From Phormidesmis priestleyi Ana (GTDB lineage Bacteria; Cyanobacteriota; Cyanobacteriia; Phormidesmidales; Phormidesmidaceae), in contig LJZR01000021.1 of the NCBI GenBank assembly GCA_001314865.1, forward strand, positions 1 to 64,000: 64,000 nucleotides of DNA, read 5' to 3'. Position 1 is the first letter of the stretch; each line of letters begins with the position of its first letter. Below the pieces are notes generated by a model that did not search any database, had not been told where the DNA came from, and was given only the letters and a program-made list of their open reading frames with translations. The translations under genes were made by a program, and so were the position numbers. Shown here piece by piece: positions 1-8,370 of the stretch.

Positions 1-213
1 CTGGTAACCCACTGACAAAACTGCTCCCACAACGAAGCGCTTTGGCGCTGCTGTAGTGTAGTAGTCATTGTTTATTATTCCGAGTAATTAGGTACGTATA
101 TGGATTGAAATTTAGATCTCAAAAAGAAGATGCTGTGTTTCAACCTATGGATCTAATATAGTGTATGTAACAGAATGTTGCAACTCTGAGAAGCGATTTC
201 TTAAGGATCTATA

Positions 214-241
214 CCCATAGACATAGAAATTATCCTATGGG
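214..241 (+). terminator. Weak hairpin downstream of the first gene
   Basis: CCCATAG (214-220) pairs with CTATGGG (235-241), and a GTTTT run follows on the plus strand. The hairpin lies just past the 3' end of the minus-strand gene at 271-912, but the T-run is on the other strand, so it fits a plus-strand transcript better. The rest of 1-270 shows no gene that I can see. Confidence 0.3.
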
Positions 242-270
242 GTTTTCAGGTACCAACTTGAACCAACGGC

Positions 271-912
271 TTATCGCATAGCGCCCATTGTGCTCTTCCA
301 GGAGAGTTCTTTACGCAATACCTGTAGAGCGCGTTGGTCAGCGCCCGAGAAGAGCTCAGTGGCAATGAGTTCACTGAGTACCTGTTGAGTAAGCTGAGCT
401 GCAAAGCCACCACCAGAGCGTAGTAGATGACCGTAGTAAGTAAACTGTGGCCTACCCTCTGCAGACAAATGGAAGCAGTGCACTTCCTGAGTGCTCATTG
501 TGCACACGGGTGTGTTTGCCGGGACGACGATACGAGGAATCCCATGCAGTCCATAGCGAGTAGAACCGTCTTGTTGCAAGCTACCGACGAGTACAACGTT
601 TAGCAAGATGCATGTATCTTGAACGAGATCAGGCGTAAAGACAGGGTCGGGAGCACTGGTGAGGCGCGGGCCACTGTTCATGAATGATGAGTTAAATAGC
701 TGGGTGTCGTAGACAATGCCTACCGCCCAATGGCGATCGCTCTCAAACTTGACAAACTGCCCAAAACCGTAATCTTCTATCTCAGGTGGACTATCAACGT
801 CATTATGGGTGTCGAGTTGAACGACGTAGTCGCAATGAGAGTTGGACTTTACAACTTTGCCTAAGCAAGCAGACGTAGATGCCCCCGAAGCGTTGCGAGA
901 AGAGTAGACCAT
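271..912 (-). CDS. HAS-barrel-like conserved cyanobacterial protein
   Basis: I do not recognise a precise function. The central part (a GQFVKFE segment, VGIVYDT, then a C-terminal VVLVGSL and IPRIVVPANTPV) has the rhythm of a HAS-barrel, the beta-barrel found at the N-terminus of HerA and ATP-synthase-type ATPases and in stand-alone cyanobacterial proteins that often begin with a similar short barrel. The C-terminal 50 residues look helical. I place the start at the ATG giving MVYSSRNA. An upstream in-frame TTG at 984 would add 24 hydrophobic residues but has no clear ribosome-binding site. The gene lies downstream of apcD on the same strand, separated by a strong hairpin, so co-transcription is doubtful. 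The assignment rests on pattern memory only. Confidence 0.55.
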   Translation of the reverse strand: MVYSSRNASGASTSACLGKVVKSNSHCDYVVQLDTHNDVDSPPEIEDYGFGQFVKFESDRHWAVGIVYDTQLFNSSFMNSGPRLTSAPDPVFTPDLVQDTCILLNVVLVGSLQQDGSTRYGLHGIPRIVVPANTPVCTMSTQEVHCFHLSAEGRPQFTYYGHLLRSGGGFAAQLTQQVLSELIATELFSGADQRALQVLRKELSWKSTMGAMR

Positions 913-1012
913 AGCTAGCAACCATACAAATGTATCAATGCTTATTAAAAGGGAAAGCCCTATAGCCGTCAATTCATCTGTCAATTCATCTAAGGTGCTT
1001 TCATTTGCAGTT

Positions 1013-1056
1013 AAACCAAAGCAGTCAGGTACTGGTGTATCTGACTGCTTTGGTTT
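1013..1056. terminator. Perfect 16-bp stem hairpin downstream of apcD
   Basis: AAACCAAAGCAGTCAG (1013-1028) is perfectly complementary to 1041-1056, with a 12-nt loop. It lies between the 3' end of apcD and the next minus-strand gene, so it probably ends or processes the apcD transcript. No long T-run follows on the minus strand. The plus-strand flank is T-rich. Confidence 0.7.
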
Positions 1057-1126
1057 GTTTGTTCGTGTTTTATTCGTATCTAGCCTGGAACTGATTTCTG
1101 GAACTTAGTTAAATTTGTCTGGTTTC

Positions 1127-1615
1127 TTAAGAAGACATCGCCTGAATAATGTAGTCAAAGTACGGCTTAGCTTCAGCGGCGTCTTCTTCGCTCATGAGAG
1201 GGAGTGATGCATTTTTGAGGCATCGAATCGCTTCTACCATGCCAGGAACGGGTACATCTAGCGCATTGTACATTTCCCGAACCCCAATCAAGCCAATGCT
1301 TTCAATGGGGTCTTTGTCGCCAGCCAAAACGCTGTAGGTGATAAGGCGGAGATACCAGCCATAGTCGCGCAGGCATAGGGCGCGCTGCTTTTGGCCGTAC
1401 GCATTGCCACCTTTGGCAATGAAGTCAGGGCGAATCTTCCAGAGCGCACTGCTAGCCTGATCTACAATCTTTTTCTCATTATCTGCAAGCGTTTGCGCAA
1501 TCCGCATTCGCTGATTGCCGGTTTTGAGGAAGTTCTCGATACCCTTGAGTTCGCCGCTAGTGGGGTAGCGCAACTCGTCATCTGCATTGAGGATTACTTG
1601 GCTAACAACAGACAT
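1127..1615 (-). CDS. apcD: Allophycocyanin-B alpha subunit (ApcD)
   Basis: ApcD is a phycobiliprotein of the phycobilisome core and one of the terminal emitters that pass excitation energy to chlorophyll, mainly towards photosystem I. The 162-residue product has the family length. It begins [18 protein letters not shown], the ApcD form rather than the ApcA form. Cys81 in the [13 protein letters not shown] segment is the phycocyanobilin attachment site, and the globin-like fold ends [10 protein letters not shown]. The ATG at 1615 is the family start, though no strong Shine-Dalgarno sequence is visible. It stands alone, away from the apcABC operon, as is usual for apcD. A perfect 16-bp hairpin follows the gene. 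Confidence 0.95.
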   Translation of the reverse strand: MSVVSQVILNADDELRYPTSGELKGIENFLKTGNQRMRIAQTLADNEKKIVDQASSALWKIRPDFIAKGGNAYGQKQRALCLRDYGWYLRLITYSVLAGDKDPIESIGLIGVREMYNALDVPVPGMVEAIRCLKNASLPLMSEEDAAEAKPYFDYIIQAMSS

Positions 1616-1873
1616 AGTTTTTATGAAGTGCGGTAACTCTACTGATATTCAGCTAGTGTAACGACTTTGGGGGCGACAAGGAAAGCACTCACCTTGAGTT
1701 TTGCGATCATTTGCAGGGTAGAAATAAAGCAAAACACTGTGTGAGCAACGCCCAATAGTGCCTGAGAAAAGGCTCAAGAAATGTTAAGTTGCTGCCTGAT
1801 TGAACCCTATCTTTAAAAAATGACCCAAAAAGCGAATTGAAAACGGCAGACAAAGGACAACACCTGGAGGTAA

Positions 1874-1903
1874 ATGCGCCATACTAAAAGGCTGAATCAG
1901 TGA
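1874..1903 (+). promoter_or_regulatory. Nine-codon mini-ORF abutting the rlmD start
   Basis: An AGG-rich Shine-Dalgarno sequence (GGAGG at 1866-1870) is followed by ATG at 1874, nine codons (MRHTKRLNQ) and TGA at 1901-1903. The ATG of the methyltransferase gene follows at once and in the same frame. The best ribosome-binding site therefore serves the mini-ORF, and the main gene could be reached by termination and reinitiation. The mini-ORF may also be a chance reading. Confidence 0.35.
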
Positions 1904-3481
1904 ATGACTATGCCATCCTCAATGCCTTCTCGCCCCCAAAAGAAAATTAGCCTTGACAGCAATTTAGTAAATACCTCACCGGGCAGATCGCCGGAGAGCC
2001 AACAGGGTGGAAATAAATCCAGTGGTGAGCCCCAGAATAGTGAACCTCAGACCATTTGGCCGGACGAACCGCCTGAAGCTAAATGGCTGCAAGGCGAAAC
2101 CTTGAAAGTTGAAATCACCGACTTGAGTAACGGTGGAGACGGTGTAGGTCGCTGGGAAGATCGGGTCGTTTTTGTCCCCAATACGGTGCCGGGTGACATT
2201 ATGCGGGTCAAAATGACCAAGGTTAAGAAGACACATGGCTTTGGGATTCCAGCAGGTATTGTGAAACCGTCGCCCGACCGAGTACGACCGGGTTGTATGG
2301 TGGCGGACAAGTGTGGTGGCTGCCAGTGGCAGCAGGTGAGCTACGAAAAGCAGCTACAGGCCAAGCGAAGCATCGTAGTAGACGCGCTAGAAAGGATCGG
2401 CAAGTTTAAGGTTAGGGAATTAGAAAGTGGCTCAGAGTTTGAGTTGGGAGGGCAGCAAGAAGGTATTCAGGTTGACCCGGTGATGGGTTCTCCCAATCAG
2501 CTGGGCTATCGCAATAAGGCGACCTATCCGCTGGGAATTTCGCAGATGAAGGCAGTGCAGGCGGGTTACTACCGCCAAGGCTCTCATCGGTTGGTGAATT
2601 TAAATCAGTGCCCTGTGCAGGATGACCGGCTTGACCCCCTGCTGGCGGGCGTAAAGCAGGACATTCAGGATCGCGGTTGGAAAATATACGATGAAAGGCT
2701 CCATAGAGGGCATCTGAAGCATTTGTCTTTGCGGGTTGGGCAGCGGACAGGGCAGGTGTTGCTGACCTTGATTAGTCGATCGGTGAAGCTGAAGGGTATT
2801 CATGAGCAGGCTGAGCAGTGGATGCAGCAGTATCCTGATGTCGTGGGCGTACTGGTGAATTTGAACTGGAAAAGAACGAACGCCATTTTTGGCCCAGATA
2901 CCTACTGTATTGCTGGCCAATCATATTTGGAGGAGCAGTTTGCGGGTCTGACATTTCACATTCAGCCGGGCACCTTTTTTCAGGTGAATACGACTCAGGC
3001 TGAGAGACTGTTGGCCCATATTCAATCAGAGCTAGCGCTAACTGGAGAAGAAACCTTGGTGGATGCTTATTGTGGCGTCGGCACCTTTACGCTGCCTTTA
3101 GCCCGCCAGGTTAAGTATTGTATTGGTTTGGAATCGTTTACGGAGTCGGTAAAGCAGGCAGAAGAGAATGCTGCGCTGAACAATATTGAAAATGTTGCGT
3201 TCAAAATTGGCGATGTTGCGGAGTCTTTGCCGCAGCTGAATGTTAGACCAGATATTGTGCTGCTTGATCCCCCTCGGAAAGGTTGTGAGCCTTCGGTACT
3301 GGAGTCTTTGATAGCGATTAAGCCTCAACGAATTGTGTATGTTAGCTGCAATCCGGCGACGCTGGCTCGCGACCTTCAGGTGCTGTGCGAAACCGGTGGG
3401 TATCGGATTGAAAGAGTTCAGCCTGCTGACTTTTTTCCACAAACTTCGCACGTAGAATGCGCGGCCTTTCTGGTAGCTTAA
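1904..3481 (+). CDS. rlmD: 23S rRNA (uracil-C5)-methyltransferase, RumA/RlmD family
   Basis: The enzyme transfers a methyl group from SAM to C5 of a uracil in 23S rRNA. Order of parts in the 525 residues: a low-complexity N-terminal tail of about 55 residues, a TRAM domain (about 60-125, LSNGGDGVGRWEDRVVFVP), an iron-sulfur cysteine set (GCMVADKCGGC plus a later NQCPV), and a Rossmann methyltransferase domain with DAYCGVGTFTLPLA, LLDPPRKG and the catalytic-loop Cys in YVSCNPATLARD. The C-terminal SHVECAAF supplies the general-base Glu. All four cluster cysteines and the nucleophile are present, so it should be active. In RumA/TrmA-family proteins of this kind the exact target uracil cannot be told from sequence alone. 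Confidence 0.9.
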   Translation: MTMPSSMPSRPQKKISLDSNLVNTSPGRSPESQQGGNKSSGEPQNSEPQTIWPDEPPEAKWLQGETLKVEITDLSNGGDGVGRWEDRVVFVPNTVPGDIMRVKMTKVKKTHGFGIPAGIVKPSPDRVRPGCMVADKCGGCQWQQVSYEKQLQAKRSIVVDALERIGKFKVRELESGSEFELGGQQEGIQVDPVMGSPNQLGYRNKATYPLGISQMKAVQAGYYRQGSHRLVNLNQCPVQDDRLDPLLAGVKQDIQDRGWKIYDERLHRGHLKHLSLRVGQRTGQVLLTLISRSVKLKGIHEQAEQWMQQYPDVVGVLVNLNWKRTNAIFGPDTYCIAGQSYLEEQFAGLTFHIQPGTFFQVNTTQAERLLAHIQSELALTGEETLVDAYCGVGTFTLPLARQVKYCIGLESFTESVKQAEENAALNNIENVAFKIGDVAESLPQLNVRPDIVLLDPPRKGCEPSVLESLIAIKPQRIVYVSCNPATLARDLQVLCETGGYRIERVQPADFFPQTSHVECAAFLVA

Positions 3482-3522
3482 TTTTTGAGGCAGTATTTGT
3501 CGCTATGGTGTTTGAAGAGACT

Positions 3523-3550
3523 GTTGCTGGCTGCATGTTGCTGGCTGCAT
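3523..3550. repeat. 14-bp direct repeat, two copies
   Basis: GTTGCTGGCTGCAT occurs twice head to tail, about 40 bp past the rlmD stop codon. It is one of many short tandem arrays in this window. Confidence 0.85.
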
Positions 3551-3627
3551 AATGCTTAGCAGAGTTGCCTCATTAGCAGGATAGTCTTAAGGGATGTCTT
3601 AAAATAGGGAGCTCAGAGGCGATTACG

Positions 3628-4764
3628 ATGAAATTTAGCCAGATTATCGCAGCGTTAGGGGATGAAGTCACTGGCTGTAGCTTAGATGAAGGAAGCTTGG
3701 ATGAAGGAAGCTTAGATGAAGGAAGCTTGGATGAAGGGAGCGGTGCGACCAGCGCTGTTGGCGGAGAGTTAGAGCTGACGGAGTTGGCAGCGATTCAATC
3801 GGCAACAAAAACTGCGCTCAGCTATGTAGAAGGCCCAAAATTTGCCGAGTATATTGAGACGACTCAAGCGGGTGCTTTAATTCTTCCGCCAGACGAGGCC
3901 ATTCAGCAAAAGGCCCAAGCTCGGTCTATTCCTTGGATTAGTGTCAAAAATCCTCGGCTGGTATTTGCCAGGGCGATCGCACTCTTTTACAAACCCTACC
4001 GCCAACCCCCTGGTATTCACCCGACCGCTGTGGTTGACCCTAGTGCTTGCATCGGTGAGAACGTGGCCATTGGCCCCAACGCGGTCATTCAGCCCAACGT
4101 TAGAATTGGCGATCAGGTTTGCATTCATCCCAATGTTGTGGTTTATCCCGGTGCGATTATCGGCTCAAACACCGAACTCCACGCTTGCTGCGTCATTCAC
4201 GAGCGTAGCCACATTGGCGAAAACTGTATCATCCACAGCGGTGCGGTAATTGGCTCAGAAGGCTTTGGCTTTGTGCCAACTGCAGAAGGCTGGGAAAAAA
4301 TGAATCAGTCTGGCATTGTCGTCATTGAAGACGGCGTTGAAATTGGCTGTAACACCACTGTCGATCGGCCTGCCGTAGGAGAAACCCGAGTCGGGCGCAA
4401 TACTAAAATTGATAATTTGGTGCATATTGCGCATGGCTGCACCATTGGCGAAGCTGTGGCCATGGCCGCTCAGGTGGGTATAGCGGGCGGCGTTACGGTA
4501 GGCAAGCGAGTGATCTTAGCTGGGCAAGTGGGGATTGCGAATCAGGCGAACATTGGCGACGGTGCGATCGCCTCTGCTAAGGCTGGCATTCACCATGACG
4601 TCCCGGCGGGTGAAACCGTTTCTGGAATGCCTGCGATTCCGCACAAGGTGTATTTACGGGCTGCCATTTTATTTAGGCGACTGCCTGAAATGGCTAAGGC
4701 GATTAAAGATCTGCAAAAGGCAATGGCCGAAAATCCGCCTCTGAAAGGCTCCTCAAAGGAATAG
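3628..4764 (+). CDS. lpxD: UDP-3-O-acylglucosamine N-acyltransferase (LpxD)
   Basis: LpxD adds the N-linked acyl chain to UDP-acylglucosamine in lipid A assembly. In cyanobacteria the exact lipid A role is less clear. The N-terminal substrate-binding domain occupies about 1-120. A left-handed beta-helix of hexapeptide repeats follows (IHPTAVVDPSACIGENVAIG onward, about 125-330), with the catalytic His in NLVHIAHGCTIGE and a C-terminal helical tail. At 378 residues it is about 30 longer than usual, because residues 18-37 are four SLDEG repeats encoded by a 15-bp tandem array. The start ATG has GAGG about 8 bp upstream. The repeat lies in the N-terminal domain and probably forms a tolerated loop. 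Confidence 0.93.
   Translation: MKFSQIIAALGDEVTGCSLDEGSLDEGSLDEGSLDEGSGATSAVGGELELTELAAIQSATKTALSYVEGPKFAEYIETTQAGALILPPDEAIQQKAQARSIPWISVKNPRLVFARAIALFYKPYRQPPGIHPTAVVDPSACIGENVAIGPNAVIQPNVRIGDQVCIHPNVVVYPGAIIGSNTELHACCVIHERSHIGENCIIHSGAVIGSEGFGFVPTAEGWEKMNQSGIVVIEDGVEIGCNTTVDRPAVGETRVGRNTKIDNLVHIAHGCTIGEAVAMAAQVGIAGGVTVGKRVILAGQVGIANQANIGDGAIASAKAGIHHDVPAGETVSGMPAIPHKVYLRAAILFRRLPEMAKAIKDLQKAMAENPPLKGSSKE
3679..3738. repeat. 4 x 15-bp in-frame array inside lpxD
   Basis: Four copies of AGCTTRGATGAAGGR alternate an A and a G variant at position 6. They encode (SLDEG)4. Because the unit is a multiple of three, copy-number change keeps the reading frame. Confidence 0.95.
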
Positions 4765-5433
4765 GGCAGAGAATCTGAAACGACTCGGCTTAACATAAAA
4801 AAAACCAGTTTTTCTAACAAAACGTAAATCTAGCAATAACTTCTGTATCGCTCCATAAACTTCATTGTTGACGGCGTAGCTGCTACAAACAAACCTGCTA
4901 ACTTAAAGAAGTAAGCAAAACAACTGAATAAAAAGTGTTTGGGTCTCTTCTGACCGCTCTGAAAAAGTTAATTCTCTTCATGTTGATTCTGTACGTTGGT
5001 TCTTGTTGAAAGAGATGACTTTTGAAAGAGATCAAAAAGTCTCCAAGCAGATCGCACAAAACAAATCCACTACTGCCCGATCTTTGTTTTCTACCTTGGG
5101 CTATACGCCTTATTTAGGCTAAGCCAAATCCGAATGGATATCATCCTAACAGGGGTCAGTGCAAACGTTGTTAACCATCTTGCCTGTCAAGATTGCGTCT
5201 ATTTTGTATCATTTATTTTGAGTCTGTATTGCTGCCCGAATCAAGGAGGCGCTTAACTGTTCTCTCGAATTGATAAACCCATTTAGGGCTGACTCCTTAG
5301 TCGGCCCTTACTCGTTTTAAACCAGCCCTTATTGAATCTGTGGCTTGGGCAATCGCGCCATCAAACAGTATTTATTTAGCCTTTATTTATTTAGCCTTTA
5401 TGTAGCAACTTTTTAGCAATTGTGTAGCAACTC
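4765..5433. other. Intergenic region, 669 bp
   Basis: This AT-rich stretch has no convincing gene. A 40-codon open frame (5134-5256) lacks a ribosome-binding site and resembles nothing I know. Near the 3' side are an AAGGAGG motif without a nearby start codon and a GC-rich hairpin, described separately as a possible small RNA. The coaX promoter must lie in the last part. Confidence 0.6.
5243..5318 (+). ncRNA. Candidate small RNA or attenuator with a UCCUUA loop
   Basis: GGGCTGAC (5286-5293) pairs with GTCGGCCC (5300-5307), with one G-T pair and a TCCTTA loop, and a T-rich tail follows (to 5318). CTCCTT at the loop (5293-5298) is complementary to AAGGAG at 5243-5248, so two alternative foldings are possible. 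A pyrimidine-rich loop complementary to Shine-Dalgarno sequences is a known feature of some regulatory RNAs such as cyanobacterial Yfr1. I do not claim that this is Yfr1. No promoter could be assigned with confidence. Confidence 0.3.
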
Positions 5434-6411
5434 ATGACCCAAGCATGGCTAGCGTTGGTGATAGGAAACACGCGCTTACACTGGGGCTTTTTTCAGTTCA
5501 AAACGCTGAAAAGCGTATGGCATACGCCTCATTTAACGGCTGAAAATGCAGAAAAGCTAATTCAATCCGGTTTTCAAGCAAGTGGCTGGAGAAATCTTTC
5601 TGTTTCTCAGGATTATGGAGTTTTTCCAAGCCAGTTTGTGTCTCTTGCTTCGCTTTGGGTGGCTTCAGCGGTGCCGCAACAAACAGGGCTCTGGCAGATG
5701 CCCCCTAGCGTGGACAATCGTGAAGGAACTCGCAATACAACACCGGAAAAAAGCTCAGAAAAAGGCCCAGAAAATGGTTCATCTAATATTGTTGAGCGAT
5801 CGCGCATTCCTCTCCAAAACCTATACCCTACGCTCGGAATAGATCGTGCTATTAACCTACTGGGAGCCGGTAACACCTTAGGCTGGCCCGTATTGGTTAT
5901 CGATAGCGGCACGGCGCTCACCTTTACTGCTGGCGTTGAGCCTAAAGACAGCATCAGCGGTTGTCAAACCCCTGCTGTTTACGGTGGGGCTATCTTGCCC
6001 GGATTGCGGCTACAGCGGCAGGCACTGTTACAGCAAACAGCGGATCTAGGTGCGGCTAGTTCAGTGAGAGAAGCGGTGGGTGGAAATGGGCCCCAGGCGC
6101 GAGCGGGTTGTGATCAACCGCTGCCTGTTCGATGGGCCACCGATACGGCTGGGGCGATCGCCAGCGGCCTTGCCTACGGCGCTACTGCCACCGTGGCCGA
6201 TTACCTCACTGACTGGTGGCAGCAGTTCCCCAAGGGTAAAGCCGTGCTCACTGGCGGTGACGGGCCATTACTGCACCAGTTTTTAAAGCATAAAACCCCA
6301 GCGATCGCCGCTAGGGTTCAAGTCGATAGTCATTTAATGTTTTGGGGAATGCGCCACTATCACCAGACTATCGGCAAACTATCTCAACGGCCTGATATTG
6401 GCTGCGTATGA
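5434..6411 (+). CDS. coaX: Type III pantothenate kinase (CoaX)
   Basis: CoaX phosphorylates pantothenate with ATP, the first step of coenzyme A synthesis, in the cytosol. The 325-residue product has the ASKHA-fold motifs of the family: an N-terminal phosphate loop VIGNTRLHWG (the catalytic-Asp position is replaced by Gly, as read from the sequence), LGIDRAINLLGA, VIDSGTALTF, GGAILPGLRLQ and TDTAGAIASGLAYG. A low-complexity insert at about residues 90-125 (EKSSEKGPENGSS) makes it longer than most CoaX proteins. Its 3' end overlaps the convergent M48 protease gene by 33 bp. No pantothenate-pathway gene is adjacent. Confidence 0.9.
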   Translation: MTQAWLALVIGNTRLHWGFFQFKTLKSVWHTPHLTAENAEKLIQSGFQASGWRNLSVSQDYGVFPSQFVSLASLWVASAVPQQTGLWQMPPSVDNREGTRNTTPEKSSEKGPENGSSNIVERSRIPLQNLYPTLGIDRAINLLGAGNTLGWPVLVIDSGTALTFTAGVEPKDSISGCQTPAVYGGAILPGLRLQRQALLQQTADLGAASSVREAVGGNGPQARAGCDQPLPVRWATDTAGAIASGLAYGATATVADYLTDWWQQFPKGKAVLTGGDGPLLHQFLKHKTPAIAARVQVDSHLMFWGMRHYHQTIGKLSQRPDIGCV

Positions 6412-7230
6412 TTGTGCATTCATCCCAGATGTTGCCTCTGGAATCGCTTCCTCATTGTCCATTTCGGCCAGTCGATTGACCCGATTGCTGGCACCGGGGT
6501 GAGTGCTCAAAAACTCAGGTGCCGAACCCCCACCGCGTACCAGCTTTTGCATAAAGGTCACCATAGCGGTTTGGTCGTAGCCCGCTCGACCCATCGAATC
6601 AAAGCCATGTTCGTCGGCTTCGTATTCGTCGCTGCGGCTAGCCGGTAGCTGTAGGGCAATTTGGGTGCCGATATTCACGAGGCGATCGCGATTGACCCCC
6701 AATGCCCCAGTAATACCCTGTGTAATCGTCGCCTGACGCATCTGCTTAACGGCATGTTTATAAGCGATGTGGCCAATTTCATGACCTATGACACCTGCGA
6801 GCTCAGCCTCAGTGTCAGCGGCTTTTATCAGGCCCGTGGTGACATATACATGGCCACCCATGGTGGCAAATGCATTGACCGCATCATCTTCTACGATTTG
6901 AAAATTGTAAGGAATATTGGGGCGCTCGCTCGCCGCCGCCATCGTTTCACCAATTTCATCAATATAGGCATTGAGCCCAGGATTCGTAAACAGCTCAATT
7001 TGACCGCTATTGACGAGCTGATCGTTAATGCCCTTGCCCAAATCCACTTCCTGCGAATCGGACATATTAGACAGCTGAAGCGCCCGAGCACCGTTAATGA
7101 TGAGGTCAAACCAACCCGCTTGAGAAGGCTGAGCAGTTGCCACGCCAATGCCCAGCACCAATGACATAGAGACTAGTCCTAGTACCACTCGGCGATAGAA
7201 CTTGTGCTTAAAATCCAACAGATTAAACAT
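6379..7230 (-). CDS. M48-family zinc metalloprotease, exported
   Basis: This is a Ste24/BepA-like peptidase. Zinc is held by HEIGH (in VIGHEIGHIAYKH) and by the Glu in SDEYEADEHG, both present, so it should be catalytically active. Residues 1-38 form a signal peptide (basic start, hydrophobic VVLGLVSMSLVLGIGVA, then cleavage near PSQA), which places the enzyme in the periplasm or bound to a membrane. The 283-residue length lacks the TPR region of BepA, so it is a single-domain member. A likely role is quality control of envelope proteins, inferred from the family. It is convergent with coaX and overlaps it by 33 bp. Confidence 0.9.
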   Translation of the reverse strand: MFNLLDFKHKFYRRVVLGLVSMSLVLGIGVATAQPSQAGWFDLIINGARALQLSNMSDSQEVDLGKGINDQLVNSGQIELFTNPGLNAYIDEIGETMAAASERPNIPYNFQIVEDDAVNAFATMGGHVYVTTGLIKAADTEAELAGVIGHEIGHIAYKHAVKQMRQATITQGITGALGVNRDRLVNIGTQIALQLPASRSDEYEADEHGFDSMGRAGYDQTAMVTFMQKLVRGGGSAPEFLSTHPGASNRVNRLAEMDNEEAIPEATSGMNAQSYAANIRPLR

Positions 7231-7704
7231 AATTACTAGCGGCTAGTCAATAAATGGAAACGGCATAAAACAGGTACGCATGGGCTGAAGAGTCAGCCAG
7301 ACGAGCAAACCTTACGAGGTAAATGCGCAAAAGCTGTGTCAACTTTAACGAAGCTTTTGGTTCAATGCGTATAAACCTGTGACAGTTCTCTCAATTGCTG
7401 AATCTCTCTTAATTAGCGCCACAAATCAGCGCTAAACCTTGATCAATGCTCCGACACAAGCCCTTGCCGACAACCTAGAATAAAGTTCGACTGAAAATTG
7501 TGGTTATTGTGGTTAAATACGATGGCACTAAATAATGATGGTGCTAGATATCGTCACCAATTAATTAAATTTACTGGGCGATTGGGCTGGGCTATTTGGG
7601 TGGCTTAGCTAGATTATTTGTGCTCTGGTGCGATCTGGGCATTTGCGATCTGGGCATTTGCAATCCCATGAAACAAGGCTATATAGAGAAATAGAGGAAG
7701 ACTG
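7231..7704. other. Intergenic region, 474 bp
   Basis: This is the divergent space between the M48 protease and the DUF4330 gene and must carry both promoters. It contains two copies of a 15-bp unit GCGATCTGGGCATTT (7630-7659). I see no gene or strong hairpin. Confidence 0.6.
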
Positions 7705-8301
7705 ATGGCAATTTTAGATTCTAAAGGGCGACTTTTTGGCAAGCTGAGCCTACTAGACCTAGGAGCAGCCCTTGCTATCTTTATGGTTGTTTTTGGTATC
7801 TTCTTTTATCCGGGCGCGACAGGCTCTATTGCCCAAAGCAATGTTACAAAACAGGCAGTTGAGGTGGATGTGATCGCCCGAGGGCTGACTGTGCTCAACC
7901 CTGAGCAGTTTTTAGCCGACTTAGCCACAACAACAGAGACCAAGATTATTGTGCGCAACCAACCCTACGGCGATCCGGTGCAGATCAAAAAAGTCTTGGC
8001 CCTCCCTCGCAGCGTGGCTGTTCCTCAACCGGATGGTAGCGTTAAATCCTATCCCGATCCTCGGCCTGAGCTAGGCTATACGGCTGATATGCTGATCACA
8101 CTCGGCAGCGAAGCCCAAGTGGTTGATGGCTCTCCTATCCTCGGCGTACCCGTTAAAATTGGCACACCCGTCGAGATTGAAGGCAAAAGCTACAACTTCA
8201 AAGTTTCGACCGTTGCGATTCGTCTACTCGACGATGCTGCCGCGCCAACCGCTGCGCCAGCACCTGAACCGATTGCCGAACCCGCAACACCGGCAGAATA
8301 A
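7705..8301 (+). CDS. DUF4330 membrane-anchored protein
   Basis: This conserved cyanobacterial family has unknown function. The 198-residue protein starts with the typical MAILDSKGRLFGKLSLLDLG, followed by one membrane segment (about 17-38) and an external domain with VDVIARGL, a repeat-like middle and IGTPVEIEG. The C-terminal 20 residues are Ala/Pro rich (PTAAPAPEPIAEPATPAE), probably an unstructured tail. A good ribosome-binding site (GAGGAAG) precedes the ATG. It converges with the CCB-type gene across a short tandem-repeat array. Confidence 0.85.
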   Translation: MAILDSKGRLFGKLSLLDLGAALAIFMVVFGIFFYPGATGSIAQSNVTKQAVEVDVIARGLTVLNPEQFLADLATTTETKIIVRNQPYGDPVQIKKVLALPRSVAVPQPDGSVKSYPDPRPELGYTADMLITLGSEAQVVDGSPILGVPVKIGTPVEIEGKSYNFKVSTVAIRLLDDAAAPTAAPAPEPIAEPATPAE

Positions 8302-8326
8302 GCTTTCAAGAGGCCAATTCTCAAAT

Positions 8327-8370
8327 CTAAGCCTTTCGTCTAGCGTTTCGTCTAAACGTTTCATCTAAGC
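8327..8370. repeat. 12-13-bp array overlapping the CCB-type gene stop codon
   Basis: Units related to CGTTTCRTCTAAR are repeated three to four times between the convergent stop codons at 8301 and 8365. Read on the minus strand, the units carry GGCTTAGATGAAA, whose TTAG includes the stop of the CCB-type gene. The array therefore appears to have grown from that stop codon outward. Confidence 0.8.

Noticed and set aside
1391-1636. 81-codon plus-strand frame opposite apcD
   Set aside because: Shadow of apcD, which is certain.
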